Assembly: GCA_902775485.1 (NCBI GenBank)
Contig: CACYMJ010000022.1
Span: forward strand, 1-36,632
Source: an uncultured Lachnospiraceae bacterium
Lineage (GTDB): Bacteria > Bacillota > Clostridia > Lachnospirales > Lachnospiraceae
Direction: 5' to 3'
DNA: 36,632 bases
Shown here: one piece after another, positions 1 to 7,465 of the stretch
Position numbering within the stretch: position 1 is the stretch's first letter
Layout of the letters: each line of letters begins with the position of its first letter
Position numbers and translations under genes: made by a program
The notes under the pieces: generated by a model
Database searches by the model: none
Told to the model about the DNA's origin: nothing
The model's input: only the letters and a program-made list of their open reading frames with translations

Positions 1-346
1 TCTTCGGTATCTTTGCGACCCTTATCAGATATTCGTACATCTCGGTTTTGGAACACATCTGAACACTGTTATCAAGTTCAACGATGGTAAGCCCGAAATC
101 CTTGTTACGCTCATATTTAGCTTTCATCCTGCCAATGATCTCTCTGACCTCTTCTTCGGTATAGCCCGTTGCCTCACTGAGCTTTTTGATCTCAACAGAA
201 TCACCCATGGCAAACAAAATCGCCGAAATGGCTGCCTCGGGATGGTCTGCCCTGACCGGCTTCTCTTCGGCAGTGTCCTCTTCGGGCACGGCAATATCCA
301 TCATATCGATATTTTCCTTTAATGATTCCTCAAAATCCTTTTTCAT
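1..346 (-). CDS. scpB: Segregation and condensation protein B, partial (3' end off window)
   Basis: ScpB is the winged-helix partner of the kleisin ScpA in the bacterial Smc-ScpAB condensin, which compacts and separates sister chromosomes. About 115 N-terminal residues are visible; the rest lies beyond base 1. After an acidic, low-complexity first 30 residues comes a typical ScpB stretch: AAISAILFAMGDSVEIKKL followed by a helix with EEEVREIIG and then the start of the second winged helix (FGLTIVELDNSVQM). The ATG at 346-344 is preceded by GAGGA with 5 bases spacing. It lies 25 bases downstream of scpA, the standard gene order, so both are surely co-transcribed. The acidic N-terminal extension is longer than in Bacillus ScpB. 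Identity is secure; only the missing C-terminus cannot be judged. Confidence 0.93.
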   Translation of the reverse strand, partial: MKKDFEESLKENIDMMDIAVPEEDTAEEKPVRADHPEAAISAILFAMGDSVEIKKLSEATGYTEEEVREIIGRMKAKYERNKDFGLTIVELDNSVQMCSKTEMYEYLIRVAKIPK

Positions 347-371
347 ATAAATCCTCAAACAACCTAAGATA

Positions 372-1118
372 TTATGCGGCCATGGAAGTGATCATGATAT
401 CATCGAACAGATTATCCTGAACTATCCTGATCTTACCGACCTTCATCATTTCAAGCATGACAAGGAAGGTGACCACTATCTCCATCTTCGTCGGCTGCTC
501 TTCAAGAAGTGCCCTGAACGAAAACTTCTTGTGTGTACGTACATACATCTCAATATAGAGCTGCTTTTCCTCAAGATTGATCTCATCCTTTTGGATGTTT
601 CCGAACTTGCTCCTTACGGGATCGATCTTATCTGTCTGTTTTCTGACAACGGATCTGAAGATCTCATTGAGCTTGGTAAGATCAACGTCGCCGACAAGCT
701 TTTCATAATCTATAGGCTCAACGTATTCAAGCACTTCCTTGGGAAGCGTTGCACTTTTATATACGTTCCTGACGGCATCTATCTGTCTGTCCTTCAGTTC
801 AAACGACATATACTTGTACATCTTGTACTCGATAAGTTTTTCGACAAGTTCAGCCCTCGGATCTTCCTCATCGCCTTCCTCACCCGGCTCAACAGGAAGA
901 AGCATTCTTGCCTTTATATCGAGAAGCGTAGCCGCCATGACAAGGAATTCACTCATCACATTAAGATCCTCGATCTCCATCTGCTTCAGATATTCGAGAT
1001 ACTGGTCGGTAATAAGCGCGATCGGAATATCATATATATCAACCTTATTCTTCTCTATCAGATGAAGCAGAAGATCAAGCGGTCCTTCAAACTTTTCAAG
1101 CTTAACATTAATTGCCAT
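372..1118 (-). CDS. scpA: Segregation and condensation protein A (kleisin)
   Basis: ScpA is the kleisin that bridges the Smc heads and binds ScpB, acting on the nucleoid. The 248-residue product has the family length. Its N-terminus (VKLEKFEGPLDLLLHLIEK, residues 5-23) is the hallmark of ScpA, followed by IDIYDIPI-like and EFLVMAATLLDIKARMLLP (about residues 57-75), which binds the Smc neck. The C-terminal winged helix (KFSFRALLEE ... VVTFLVMLEMMKVGKIRIVQ) contacts the Smc cap. The ATG at 1118 is preceded by AGAGGA with 7 bases spacing. The first 11 bases overlap the end of the metallophosphoesterase gene, so translation is probably coupled, and scpB follows 25 bases on. Nothing unusual in the protein. 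Confidence 0.96.
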   Translation of the reverse strand: MAINVKLEKFEGPLDLLLHLIEKNKVDIYDIPIALITDQYLEYLKQMEIEDLNVMSEFLVMAATLLDIKARMLLPVEPGEEGDEEDPRAELVEKLIEYKMYKYMSFELKDRQIDAVRNVYKSATLPKEVLEYVEPIDYEKLVGDVDLTKLNEIFRSVVRKQTDKIDPVRSKFGNIQKDEINLEEKQLYIEMYVRTHKKFSFRALLEEQPTKMEIVVTFLVMLEMMKVGKIRIVQDNLFDDIMITSMAA

Positions 1119-2082
1119 TTTGTATTCCTCTCTTCGGCCCTACGGTGATACAAACCACCTCAGCCTTATTGAATATTCTTATCGGTATCGAATGCCAGCC
1201 GATTCCGCGGCTGACGATCATGGTCGTATCATCCTTTTCGTATTTCCCGAAATCATATTTCGGAAAAAGCTTTAACTGCGGAGATATCACGCCGCCTATT
1301 CCGGGTATTGCCACGATACCGCCGTGAAGATGTCCCGAAAGCACAAGATCGGCGCCAAATGAGGCGTATTCGTCAAAAAATCCCGGATGATGTGCGATAA
1401 GTATATTAAAATCGTTTTTATCGACCTTACCGAATCTGTCGGATATTATCGCCGGATCAAGATGTACCGATACCGCTCTCTTATAGTTCTCGATCGGAAT
1501 ATTAAAACCGTATATTCCTATCCTTCGATCATCGATACGCACATACTCATCCGACAGCAAACATATCCCGGCTTCGGCTGCGACCTTTCTCAGACGTTCA
1601 AACCTTTCCGGATATCTTTCCGGTTCGGCCATGTATCTTTGTTCATGATTGCCGAGCCCGTAATAGACCTTGTGAGCAGCCGCAAGGTTCTTCAAAAAGT
1701 CATAAGCCCTCTCCGGATTACGCCCTCTGTTTTTGTAACTCGTTATCATATCTCCCGCAAGTATTACAAAATCAGGATCGATATTGTCTATCGATGCAAG
1801 AAGAGCCTTGTTATTATCATGTGTAACATCGGTATCATGAAGGTCCGAAAGCATTACGAATCTGAACGGAGTGATATCCTTATCCGTACCGATGTAGTAT
1901 TCAACTATATTGTATCCGCTGCTCTCTTTTATAACGAACAATATCAGGGCAGCCAGTACGATGATACATATATATATCACTTTGAGCGGTATCCTTTGCA
2001 ATATTTTGTTGCGGCCGCTGCCGCTCATACAACATATGGTATTATAGCATGACATACCGAATAAAAAAAGAAGATTTTTCAA
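1108..2082 (-). CDS. Membrane-anchored calcineurin-like metallophosphoesterase (YkuE type)
   Basis: A dinuclear-metal phosphoesterase with an N-terminal membrane anchor (hydrophobic VIYICIIVLAALILFVI, about residues 35-51) and the catalytic domain outside the membrane. All metal-binding blocks are present in order: SDLHDTD, then GDM, then GNHEQ, then AHHPGF and SGHLHGG. This is the YkuE/YaeI-like group, some members of which act on lipid-linked substrates; the substrate here is unknown. The start is uncertain. The longest frame begins with a TTG at 2082, but an extended -10 promoter (TGCTATAAT) lies inside it at 2041-2049, which favours the ATG at 2028 or a later start; none has a strong ribosome binding site. 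The gene overlaps scpA by 11 bases, an arrangement implying co-transcription with scpAB. Confidence 0.88.
   Translation of the reverse strand: MKNLLFLFGMSCYNTICCMSGSGRNKILQRIPLKVIYICIIVLAALILFVIKESSGYNIVEYYIGTDKDITPFRFVMLSDLHDTDVTHDNNKALLASIDNIDPDFVILAGDMITSYKNRGRNPERAYDFLKNLAAAHKVYYGLGNHEQRYMAEPERYPERFERLRKVAAEAGICLLSDEYVRIDDRRIGIYGFNIPIENYKRAVSVHLDPAIISDRFGKVDKNDFNILIAHHPGFFDEYASFGADLVLSGHLHGGIVAIPGIGGVISPQLKLFPKYDFGKYEKDDTTMIVSRGIGWHSIPIRIFNKAEVVCITVGPKRGIQNGN
2041..2049 (-). promoter_or_regulatory. Extended -10 promoter candidate for metallophosphoesterase-scpAB
   Basis: The minus strand reads TGCTATAAT, an extended -10 element (TGn plus a perfect TATAAT). No good -35 is present (a T-run sits at the right spacing), as is common for extended -10 promoters. 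Transcription would start near 2034, only a few bases before the ATG at 2028. It lies just downstream of the rpsU terminator, where a new promoter for this operon is expected. The match could also be chance. Confidence 0.5.
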
Positions 2083-2108
2083 AAATCGTTTCCAAGGCCC
2101 TAAAAGGC

Positions 2109-2135
2109 AAAAAAAGCCCCCGGCACTGCCGGGGG
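2109..2135 (-). terminator. Intrinsic terminator of rpsU
   Basis: On the minus strand a 7-base-pair GC stem (CCCCCGG / CCGGGGG, loop CAGTG; can be drawn longer) is followed after one C by seven T residues. It begins 7 bases after the rpsU stop codon. It separates rpsU from the metallophosphoesterase-scpAB operon. Confidence 0.92.
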
Positions 2136-2141
2136 TATATA

Positions 2142-2318
2142 TCAGTTATATTTTCTTTTTCTTGCTGCTTCGGACTTCTTCTTACGCTTTACACTGGGCT
2201 TCTCATAGTGCTCTCTCTTGCGGATCTCCTGCTGGATTCCGGCCTTAGCACAGCTTCTCTTGAAGCGGCGCAGCGCACTGTCCAAGCTTTCATTCTCTTT
2301 TACGATTACTTCTGCCAC
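2142..2318 (-). CDS. rpsU: 30S ribosomal protein S21
   Basis: S21 is a small basic protein of the 30S subunit platform, near the anti-Shine-Dalgarno end of 16S rRNA. The 58-residue product reads [20 protein letters not shown] near the start and ends in a Lys/Arg-rich tail ([14 protein letters not shown]), both typical of S21. The start is a GTG at 2318 with a strong GGGGAGGG ribosome binding site 7 bases upstream; no ATG is available in frame. It has its own promoter and terminator and is therefore a single-gene unit here rather than being joined to dnaG or yqeY. Confidence 0.96.
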   Translation of the reverse strand: MAEVIVKENESLDSALRRFKRSCAKAGIQQEIRKREHYEKPSVKRKKKSEAARKRKYN

Positions 2319-2383
2319 TTTACAACCCTCCCCTCAAGTCATAGATTGTGCTGACCCGTGGGTACCATTTTTGCACTGAGTGA

Positions 2384-2412
2384 ATTATAAACACTGCAAA
2401 TACAATAGTCAA
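2384..2412 (-). promoter_or_regulatory. rpsU: Sigma-A promoter of rpsU
   Basis: TTGACT at 2412-2407 and a perfect TATAAT at 2389-2384 are separated by exactly 17 bases on the minus strand. The start site would be near 2377, giving a leader of about 59 bases before the GTG. The -35 box falls 9 bases after the alaS stop codon, so rpsU is transcribed independently of alaS. Confidence 0.88.
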
Positions 2413-2420
2413 GAAAAAAA

Positions 2421-5069
2421 TCAAAGCATTTCCTCGAGCATATCCTTAGCGGCAGCGATCATATCGTTCATACCCGATGCATTCTTACCGCCGGCCTGCG
2501 CCATATTGGGTCTGCCGCCTCCGCCTCCGCCTACCATCGGAGCCAGCTTTTTAATGAGATTTCCGGCATGAGCCCCCTTCTTTACGGCATCATCTCCGCA
2601 CATAACAACGAGACTGACCTTACCGTCATTTTCGCTGCAAAGAACGAAAACTCCATCGGAATACTTTTCCTTCATGCCGTCGGCAAGATCGCGAAGACCG
2701 TTCATATCAGCAGAAGGAATGACAGTCGATATAAGCTTTAATCCCTTGGCATCAACTATTTTTTCGGAAATATCTCCAACGGCATCCTTTGCCGCCTGCG
2801 AACGCAGCGATTCAAGTTCACCGTTTAAGTTTTTGATCTCTGCCGTCATCTTCGACAATCTGTCCGTAAGTGTTGCGGGTGTTGCCTTAACGATAGCCGC
2901 TGCCTGTAAAAGATCATCTTCGACCTTTTTGAAATGCTCTCTTACCGCAGGCCCCGTGATACCTTCTATTCTTCTGACTCCGGCTGCTATACCGCCTTCC
3001 GAGAGTATTTTGAAGCAGAGTATCTTACCGGTTGACTCAACATGCGTACCGCCGCACAGTTCCTTGGAAAAATCGCCCATGCTGACAACACGTACACTCT
3101 GTCCGTACTTTTCACCGAAAAGAGCCATGGCACCGCTCTTTTTGGCTTCGTCTATCGACATGACCGTCGTATCGACCTTCAGATCTTCGAATATCTTCTC
3201 ATTAACAAGGTCCTCTACTTTAACGAGTTCCTCTGCCGTAAGTGATCTGCCGAACGAAAAATCAAACCTGGTTCTCTCTCCGTCCTGATATGATCCCTGC
3301 TGTTTGACCTCGTCCCCGAGAACACTCCTTAAAGCCTTCTGAAGAAGATGCGTGGCTGAATGGTTCATGCATGTTCTCATCCGGTTATACTTGTCAACCG
3401 AAAGCTTAACCGTATCGCCGGTACTTATCGTTCCGTCCTCCACAATACCGACATGGCCGATCATATTATGAGGCAGCTTGACGGTATCTTCAACCTTGAA
3501 GGTACCCTTTCCTGTTATAAGACCGAAATCACCCTTCTGGCCGCCCATGGTTGCATAAAACGGTGTTCTGTCCGTAACGATCGTACATTTTGTTCCTTTG
3601 GAAGCAGTATCGGCAAGCACATCGGTTGCTATGGCAATGATCTTCGCTTCATCTTCGTACCTGTCATATCCGGTAAACTCAGAAGCGGTGCTTTCGGGCA
3701 GTTCATCAAATACTGCAAAATCTCCTGCTGACGATCTGAGTGCAAAATTGGCATTGTCCCTGGCCTTGCGCTTCTGCTCATCCATGGCTGCGGCAAATCC
3801 CGCCTCATCAACTCCGACACCTTTTTCATTTGCCATCTCAACGGTCAGTTCGAGCGGGAAGCCGAACGTATCATACAGATAAAAGGCATCTTTTCCGGAA
3901 AGCATCTTATCCGAAGATGTAAGAACAGGCTCCAAGATCTTGACGAATTCCTTCATACCGTTTTCTATAGTTGATGTGAATCTGTCGATCTCTTTTTTCA
4001 GCTCCGTAAGAACAAATTCCCTGTTTGCGGTAAGATTCGGATAACTCTCGGAATAGATCTCATCTATAAATATCTTTGCGATCTGCAGGAAATCATCAGT
4101 GGCAAGACCAAGTATCCTGCCGTGTCTGACCGCACGCCTTATGAGTCTTCTGAGAACATAACCCGCACCGGTATTCGCAGGGGTCAGCCTTGCTTCATCG
4201 CCGATAAGCATTACCGATGTTCTCATATGATCAGCCAGCACACGCATGGAACGTGTGTTGGAGTTGTCATCGTCATAATTGCTTTCTGATCTCTTTTCAA
4301 TATAGGATATGACTGTTGCAAACAGATCGGTCTTGTATACGTCCTTTGTACCGTTTAAAAACGCAAGATTTCTCTCAAGTCCCCAGCCCGTATCAACGTT
4401 TTTCTTGGCAAGCGGTGTGAGGTGTCCGTCCTTGTGCTTTTCATACTGCATGAACACGTCATTTCCGAGTTCAGTGTATTTGCCGCATGAACATCCCGGC
4501 CCGCAGTCGGGACCGCAGTCGGGTACATCGGCTATATAAAACATCTCGGAATCGGGACCGCACGGTCCGTATTCAAGTCCCCACCAGTTATCTTCCGCCG
4601 GAAGATAATATATGTTCTCGGGCAGGAATCCCGAATCGATACGGCATTTTGCTCCCTCTTCGTCTCTGGGGGCATTTTCATCACCGGCAAAAACCGTTGC
4701 GGCAAGATGCTCTTTATCAAATCCGAACACTTCGGTAAGGAGTTCATAACTCCATTTGCATCTTTCCTGCTTGAAGTAATCACCCAGGCTCCAGCTTCCC
4801 ATCATCTCAAAGAATGTTACATGTGACCTGTCCCCGACGGAATCTATGTCGTTCGTACGCACACATCCCTGAACATTGCACAGTCTCGTTCCCATCGGGT
4901 GTTTCTGTCCAAGCAGATACGGCATGAGAGGCTGCATTCCGGCCACATTGAACATAACGCCCGTTGATCCGTCGGATACAAGCGATACTGCACCGACATC
5001 AACATGGCCTCTTGCCTTATAGAATTCCTTCCATGTGTTTCTGAGTTCTTTTGAAGTAAACTGTCTCAT
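2421..5069 (-). CDS. alaS: Alanyl-tRNA synthetase
   Basis: Charges tRNA-Ala with alanine and clears mischarged Ser/Gly-tRNA-Ala. The 882-residue length is normal. The class II core fills residues 1-440 (motif 2 region RSHVTFFEMMGSWSLGDYF; motif 3 region PANTGAGYVLRRLIRRA at 297-313). The editing domain carries the zinc ligands H570 and H574 (HSATH) and C672 and H676 (CGGTH). The C-Ala end has the glycine-rich GGGGGGRPNMAQAGGK. Between class II motifs, residues 185-195 hold four cysteines (C185, C189, C193, C195) in place of the simpler GPCGPCSE block; this variant occurs in clostridial AlaRS and may bind a metal. The gene follows asnA by 15 bases and a T-run without a hairpin follows its stop. 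No T-box leader lies directly upstream, since it sits inside an operon. Confidence 0.97.
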   Translation of the reverse strand: MRQFTSKELRNTWKEFYKARGHVDVGAVSLVSDGSTGVMFNVAGMQPLMPYLLGQKHPMGTRLCNVQGCVRTNDIDSVGDRSHVTFFEMMGSWSLGDYFKQERCKWSYELLTEVFGFDKEHLAATVFAGDENAPRDEEGAKCRIDSGFLPENIYYLPAEDNWWGLEYGPCGPDSEMFYIADVPDCGPDCGPGCSCGKYTELGNDVFMQYEKHKDGHLTPLAKKNVDTGWGLERNLAFLNGTKDVYKTDLFATVISYIEKRSESNYDDDNSNTRSMRVLADHMRTSVMLIGDEARLTPANTGAGYVLRRLIRRAVRHGRILGLATDDFLQIAKIFIDEIYSESYPNLTANREFVLTELKKEIDRFTSTIENGMKEFVKILEPVLTSSDKMLSGKDAFYLYDTFGFPLELTVEMANEKGVGVDEAGFAAAMDEQKRKARDNANFALRSSAGDFAVFDELPESTASEFTGYDRYEDEAKIIAIATDVLADTASKGTKCTIVTDRTPFYATMGGQKGDFGLITGKGTFKVEDTVKLPHNMIGHVGIVEDGTISTGDTVKLSVDKYNRMRTCMNHSATHLLQKALRSVLGDEVKQQGSYQDGERTRFDFSFGRSLTAEELVKVEDLVNEKIFEDLKVDTTVMSIDEAKKSGAMALFGEKYGQSVRVVSMGDFSKELCGGTHVESTGKILCFKILSEGGIAAGVRRIEGITGPAVREHFKKVEDDLLQAAAIVKATPATLTDRLSKMTAEIKNLNGELESLRSQAAKDAVGDISEKIVDAKGLKLISTVIPSADMNGLRDLADGMKEKYSDGVFVLCSENDGKVSLVVMCGDDAVKKGAHAGNLIKKLAPMVGGGGGGRPNMAQAGGKNASGMNDMIAAAKDMLEEML

Positions 5070-5084
5070 CTTCTCTCCCGATCT

Positions 5085-6092
5085 TTACAATAGATTTATT
5101 CCTGCACCCAGTGCCTTTTTGCGGTCATTTTCCATCCATATCGAAGACTGTACTTCTCCGATATGAGCTCTTCTTAAGAAGAACATGCATATCCTTGACT
5201 GACCTATACCTCCGCCGACGGTATAAGGAAGCTTTCCCTCAAGAATCGCTTTATGAAACGGCAGTTTTGCACGCTGAGTGCATTTTGCCGCCTTCAGCTG
5301 TCTTGTCAGCGAATCCTCATCAACTCTTATTCCCATCGAAGAAAGCTCAAGTCCGGTATCCAGCAGAGGATAATAAACTATGATATCACCGTTAAGTGCC
5401 CAGTCATCATAGTCCGGAGCCCTTCCGTCATGCGGTTTCCCGTTTGAAAGCTTATCTCCTATCTGCATAAGGAAGATCGCACCGTATTGCTTTGCTGCCT
5501 CCCTCTCTCTTTCCTTTGGCGAAAGTTGCGGCCACCTGTCCAGAAGTTCCTGGGTGGTGATGAATTTGATGTTTTCGGGAAGAATGCATTCTATCTCCGG
5601 GTGTCTTGAATTGATAAATATTTCCGTATTGATAAGTGCGTTATATACCCTTTTTACGATCGACTTAAGAGTTGATACGGTCCGGTCCTTTTTGCTTATG
5701 ATATATTCCCAGTCCCACTGATCGACATATATCGAATGAAGATTATCAGTATCTTCATCGCGTCTGATCGCGGTCATATCCGTATAGAGCCCCTCGCCTC
5801 TCTTGAAACCGTAATCACCGAGTGCTTTCCTCTTCCATTTTGCAAGTGAATGAACGATCTCAACCTCTCTGTCATTCTGTTCCCTGATCCCGAAGCTGAC
5901 AGGTCGTTCCACACCGTTTAAGTTATCGTTAAGACCCGAATCCGGTGTTACGAACAAAGGTGCGGATACACGCGTAAGGTTCAACTGCCTTGCAAGCATA
6001 CGTTCAAAGTAGTCCTTTACCTCCTTTATAGCGATCTCGGTCTCTATGATGGACAAAGGGCTTTTGTAACCCTCCGGTATGATAATGCTCAT
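5085..6092 (-). CDS. asnA: Aspartate--ammonia ligase (asparagine synthetase A)
   Basis: Makes asparagine from aspartate, ammonia and ATP in the cytosol, by a class II aminoacyl-tRNA-synthetase-like fold. The 335-residue protein has the expected length and the conserved AsnA blocks: N-terminal ETEIAIKEVKDYFE, then RVSAPLFV, then NDREVEIVHSLAKWKRKAL, the active-site block GLYTDMTAIRRDED and SIYVDQWDWE, and the C-terminal VGGGIGQSRICMF. I chose the ATG at 6092 because AAAGGAG lies 5 bases upstream; a GTG at 6107 in frame would put that site inside the gene. The preceding HPt gene ends at 6104, and alaS follows by 15 bases, so three genes are coupled. It lets the cell make Asn from free ammonia, fitting a rumen/gut ammonia user. 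Confidence 0.96.
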   Translation of the reverse strand: MSIIIPEGYKSPLSIIETEIAIKEVKDYFERMLARQLNLTRVSAPLFVTPDSGLNDNLNGVERPVSFGIREQNDREVEIVHSLAKWKRKALGDYGFKRGEGLYTDMTAIRRDEDTDNLHSIYVDQWDWEYIISKKDRTVSTLKSIVKRVYNALINTEIFINSRHPEIECILPENIKFITTQELLDRWPQLSPKEREREAAKQYGAIFLMQIGDKLSNGKPHDGRAPDYDDWALNGDIIVYYPLLDTGLELSSMGIRVDEDSLTRQLKAAKCTQRAKLPFHKAILEGKLPYTVGGGIGQSRICMFFLRRAHIGEVQSSIWMENDRKKALGAGINLL

Positions 6093-6103
6093 TTTTTCTC
6101 CTT

Positions 6104-6478
6104 TCACTCCTGATGAGAAGCTATACGCTCCGGTATGATCTTAATGAGTCTTTCAAGTTCATTTATCAACGGCTCGTGATATTCAAAAGCCTTTTCGCAC
6201 ATTCCGTCCTTGATCAGCTGATTGGATTCGGTAGCCATCTCAACAAGACGCAACGCTCCGGCCGAGCCCCCGGCACCCTTGAGTCCGTGCACGAATACAC
6301 GGTAGTTTTCAATATCCTTTGAAGCAAATGTCTCCTTCATTCCCTGAAGGGTCCTTTCGGCATCCTGACGAAATGTATCAAGGACAAGTTTGTAGAAACT
6401 GTAATCATTGTTGTACATCATCAGACAGTTATCTTCGTCCATACCGTCTTCATCGTTAAACAGTCTGCCCATAAGCAC
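6104..6478 (-). CDS. Stand-alone histidine phosphotransfer (HPt) domain protein
   Basis: A roughly 124-residue single-domain phosphorelay carrier. The HPt motif is intact: HGLKGAGGSAGALRL starting at residue 64, with H64 the likely phosphorylated histidine and the following KG..G.. pattern diagnostic. The flanking helices (residues 25-60 and 75-118) complete the four-helix bundle. The N-terminal 20 residues are acidic and unlike the usual domain. Start: a GTG at 6478 has GAAAGG 4-5 bases upstream; an ATG two codons on (6472) is equally possible. No kinase or intact receiver is adjacent; it sits between birA and asnA, so its partners are encoded elsewhere. The only receiver domain in the window (27828-29606) lacks its aspartate and cannot be a normal partner. 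Confidence 0.85.
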   Translation of the reverse strand: MLMGRLFNDEDGMDEDNCLMMYNNDYSFYKLVLDTFRQDAERTLQGMKETFASKDIENYRVFVHGLKGAGGSAGALRLVEMATESNQLIKDGMCEKAFEYHEPLINELERLIKIIPERIASHQE

Positions 6479-6528
6479 CCATCCTTTCCCGAAGCAAAAA
6501 ATACCGATTCATTATATACTCTGCTATT

Positions 6529-7281
6529 TCATAACGCAAGATTATCGGCCGTCCTTATCCTTATCTCTCCGTCCCGGTATGAACTTATCCGTCCGTTTTC
6601 ATCGAGCATAATGGATCCGTCATCATCTATGCCTGTAACCTTTGCTGTTTTCGTACTCTCTCCCTGTACATATTCGACCATGCGCCCGATCACAACACTG
6701 TTTTGGCGGTATTTATCCATCACATTCAAAAAACCGTTTTTGTAATAACCCATAAAAATATCAAGGATCGTCCGTGCCAGTTTCAATGACTGCTTCCGGG
6801 TCTTTTCCTTATCAAGCGGACATTTTTCCCCCGTAAGTGTCCCGTATCTTCCCTTTATGTCTGCGGGCACATCATCGCTTTCATATATATTTATTCCCAT
6901 ACCGACGGTAACATACATGTCATCCGTTGAATAGTTTTGGGCGCGGGCGATAATACCGCATACTTTTCTGTCATTGTATATAATATCATTCACCCATTTG
7001 ATCCCCGTGCTGATATCAAAAACACTTCGGATCGCTTCAACTGTCGCCACTGCAGCCGTAACCGTCAGCATGCCTGTATCCTCATTACGCGGACGAAGAA
7101 GAAAGCTCATATACAGATTTCCTCCCGGAGGAGAATAAAAAGATCTGCCGCTCCTGCCCTGACCACTTGTCTGTGCAAAAGCGACAACACACGCACCTTC
7201 CGCTGCGCCCTCTCCGGCCATCTCTTCGATGATCGTATTTGTACTGTCAACAACATCGTAGACTATTATATCTGTTTCCAT
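6529..7281 (-). CDS. birA: Biotin--[acetyl-CoA-carboxylase] ligase, catalytic domain only
   Basis: Activates biotin with ATP and attaches it to the lysine of biotin carboxyl carrier proteins. Residues 1-250 form the catalytic and C-terminal domains: DSTN at 12-15, the biotinyl-AMP loop GQGRSGR at 40-46 followed by PPGGNLYMSFLL, KWVND at 95-99 and KVCGI at 106-110. The C-terminal SH3-like part ends with ISSYRDGEIRIR. It lacks the N-terminal helix-turn-helix of bifunctional BirA, so it is a monofunctional (group I) ligase and not a repressor. The ATG at 7281 has GAGG about 4 bases upstream and lies inside the end of the upstream mini-gene (16-base overlap). The stop is followed by the HPt gene after about 50 bases. 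Confidence 0.93.
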   Translation of the reverse strand: METDIIVYDVVDSTNTIIEEMAGEGAAEGACVVAFAQTSGQGRSGRSFYSPPGGNLYMSFLLRPRNEDTGMLTVTAAVATVEAIRSVFDISTGIKWVNDIIYNDRKVCGIIARAQNYSTDDMYVTVGMGINIYESDDVPADIKGRYGTLTGEKCPLDKEKTRKQSLKLARTILDIFMGYYKNGFLNVMDKYRQNSVVIGRMVEYVQGESTKTAKVTGIDDDGSIMLDENGRISSYRDGEIRIRTADNLAL

Positions 7282-7448
7282 ACGACCTCATATTCATTTC
7301 CGAACCGGTAATACGGACATTTGTAATTACTGTCTGACATAAGCCTTCCGTATTCATCCTCATCAAGGTTCATCTGACAGTAGTATTCCTCAAATTCCTC
7401 GTCATATATGTAGTTCGCACATGTCTCACAGTTGACTTCCATGCTCAT
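7266..7448 (-). CDS. DUF6472-like zinc-binding mini-protein
   Basis: A 60-residue acidic protein of unknown function. It carries four cysteines spaced as a likely zinc site: C7 and C10 (CETC), C24 and C44 (CPYYRF). The remaining pattern (ANYIYDEEFEEYYC, then NLDEDEYGRL) matches small Lachnospiraceae proteins I associate with DUF6472. The start ATG at 7448 has AAAGGAG upstream, at a long 12-base spacing. It lies 17 bases after the ABC exporter gene and overlaps birA by 16 bases, so it belongs to the galE-ABC-birA operon. The family name is from memory; the Cys pattern is seen. Confidence 0.75.
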   Translation of the reverse strand: MSMEVNCETCANYIYDEEFEEYYCQMNLDEDEYGRLMSDSNYKCPYYRFGNEYEVVWKQI

Positions 7449-7465
7449 GTATGTTGTTTTCTCCT

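Noticed and set aside
2421-2440. T-run immediately after the alaS stop as a terminator
   Set aside because: No GC hairpin precedes it; the region overlaps the -35 of rpsU. Termination there cannot be supported.
5070-6528. T-box or other amino-acid riboswitch before alaS/asnA
   Set aside because: Gaps of 11 to 50 bases are too short for a T-box, and no specifier loop or antiterminator was seen.
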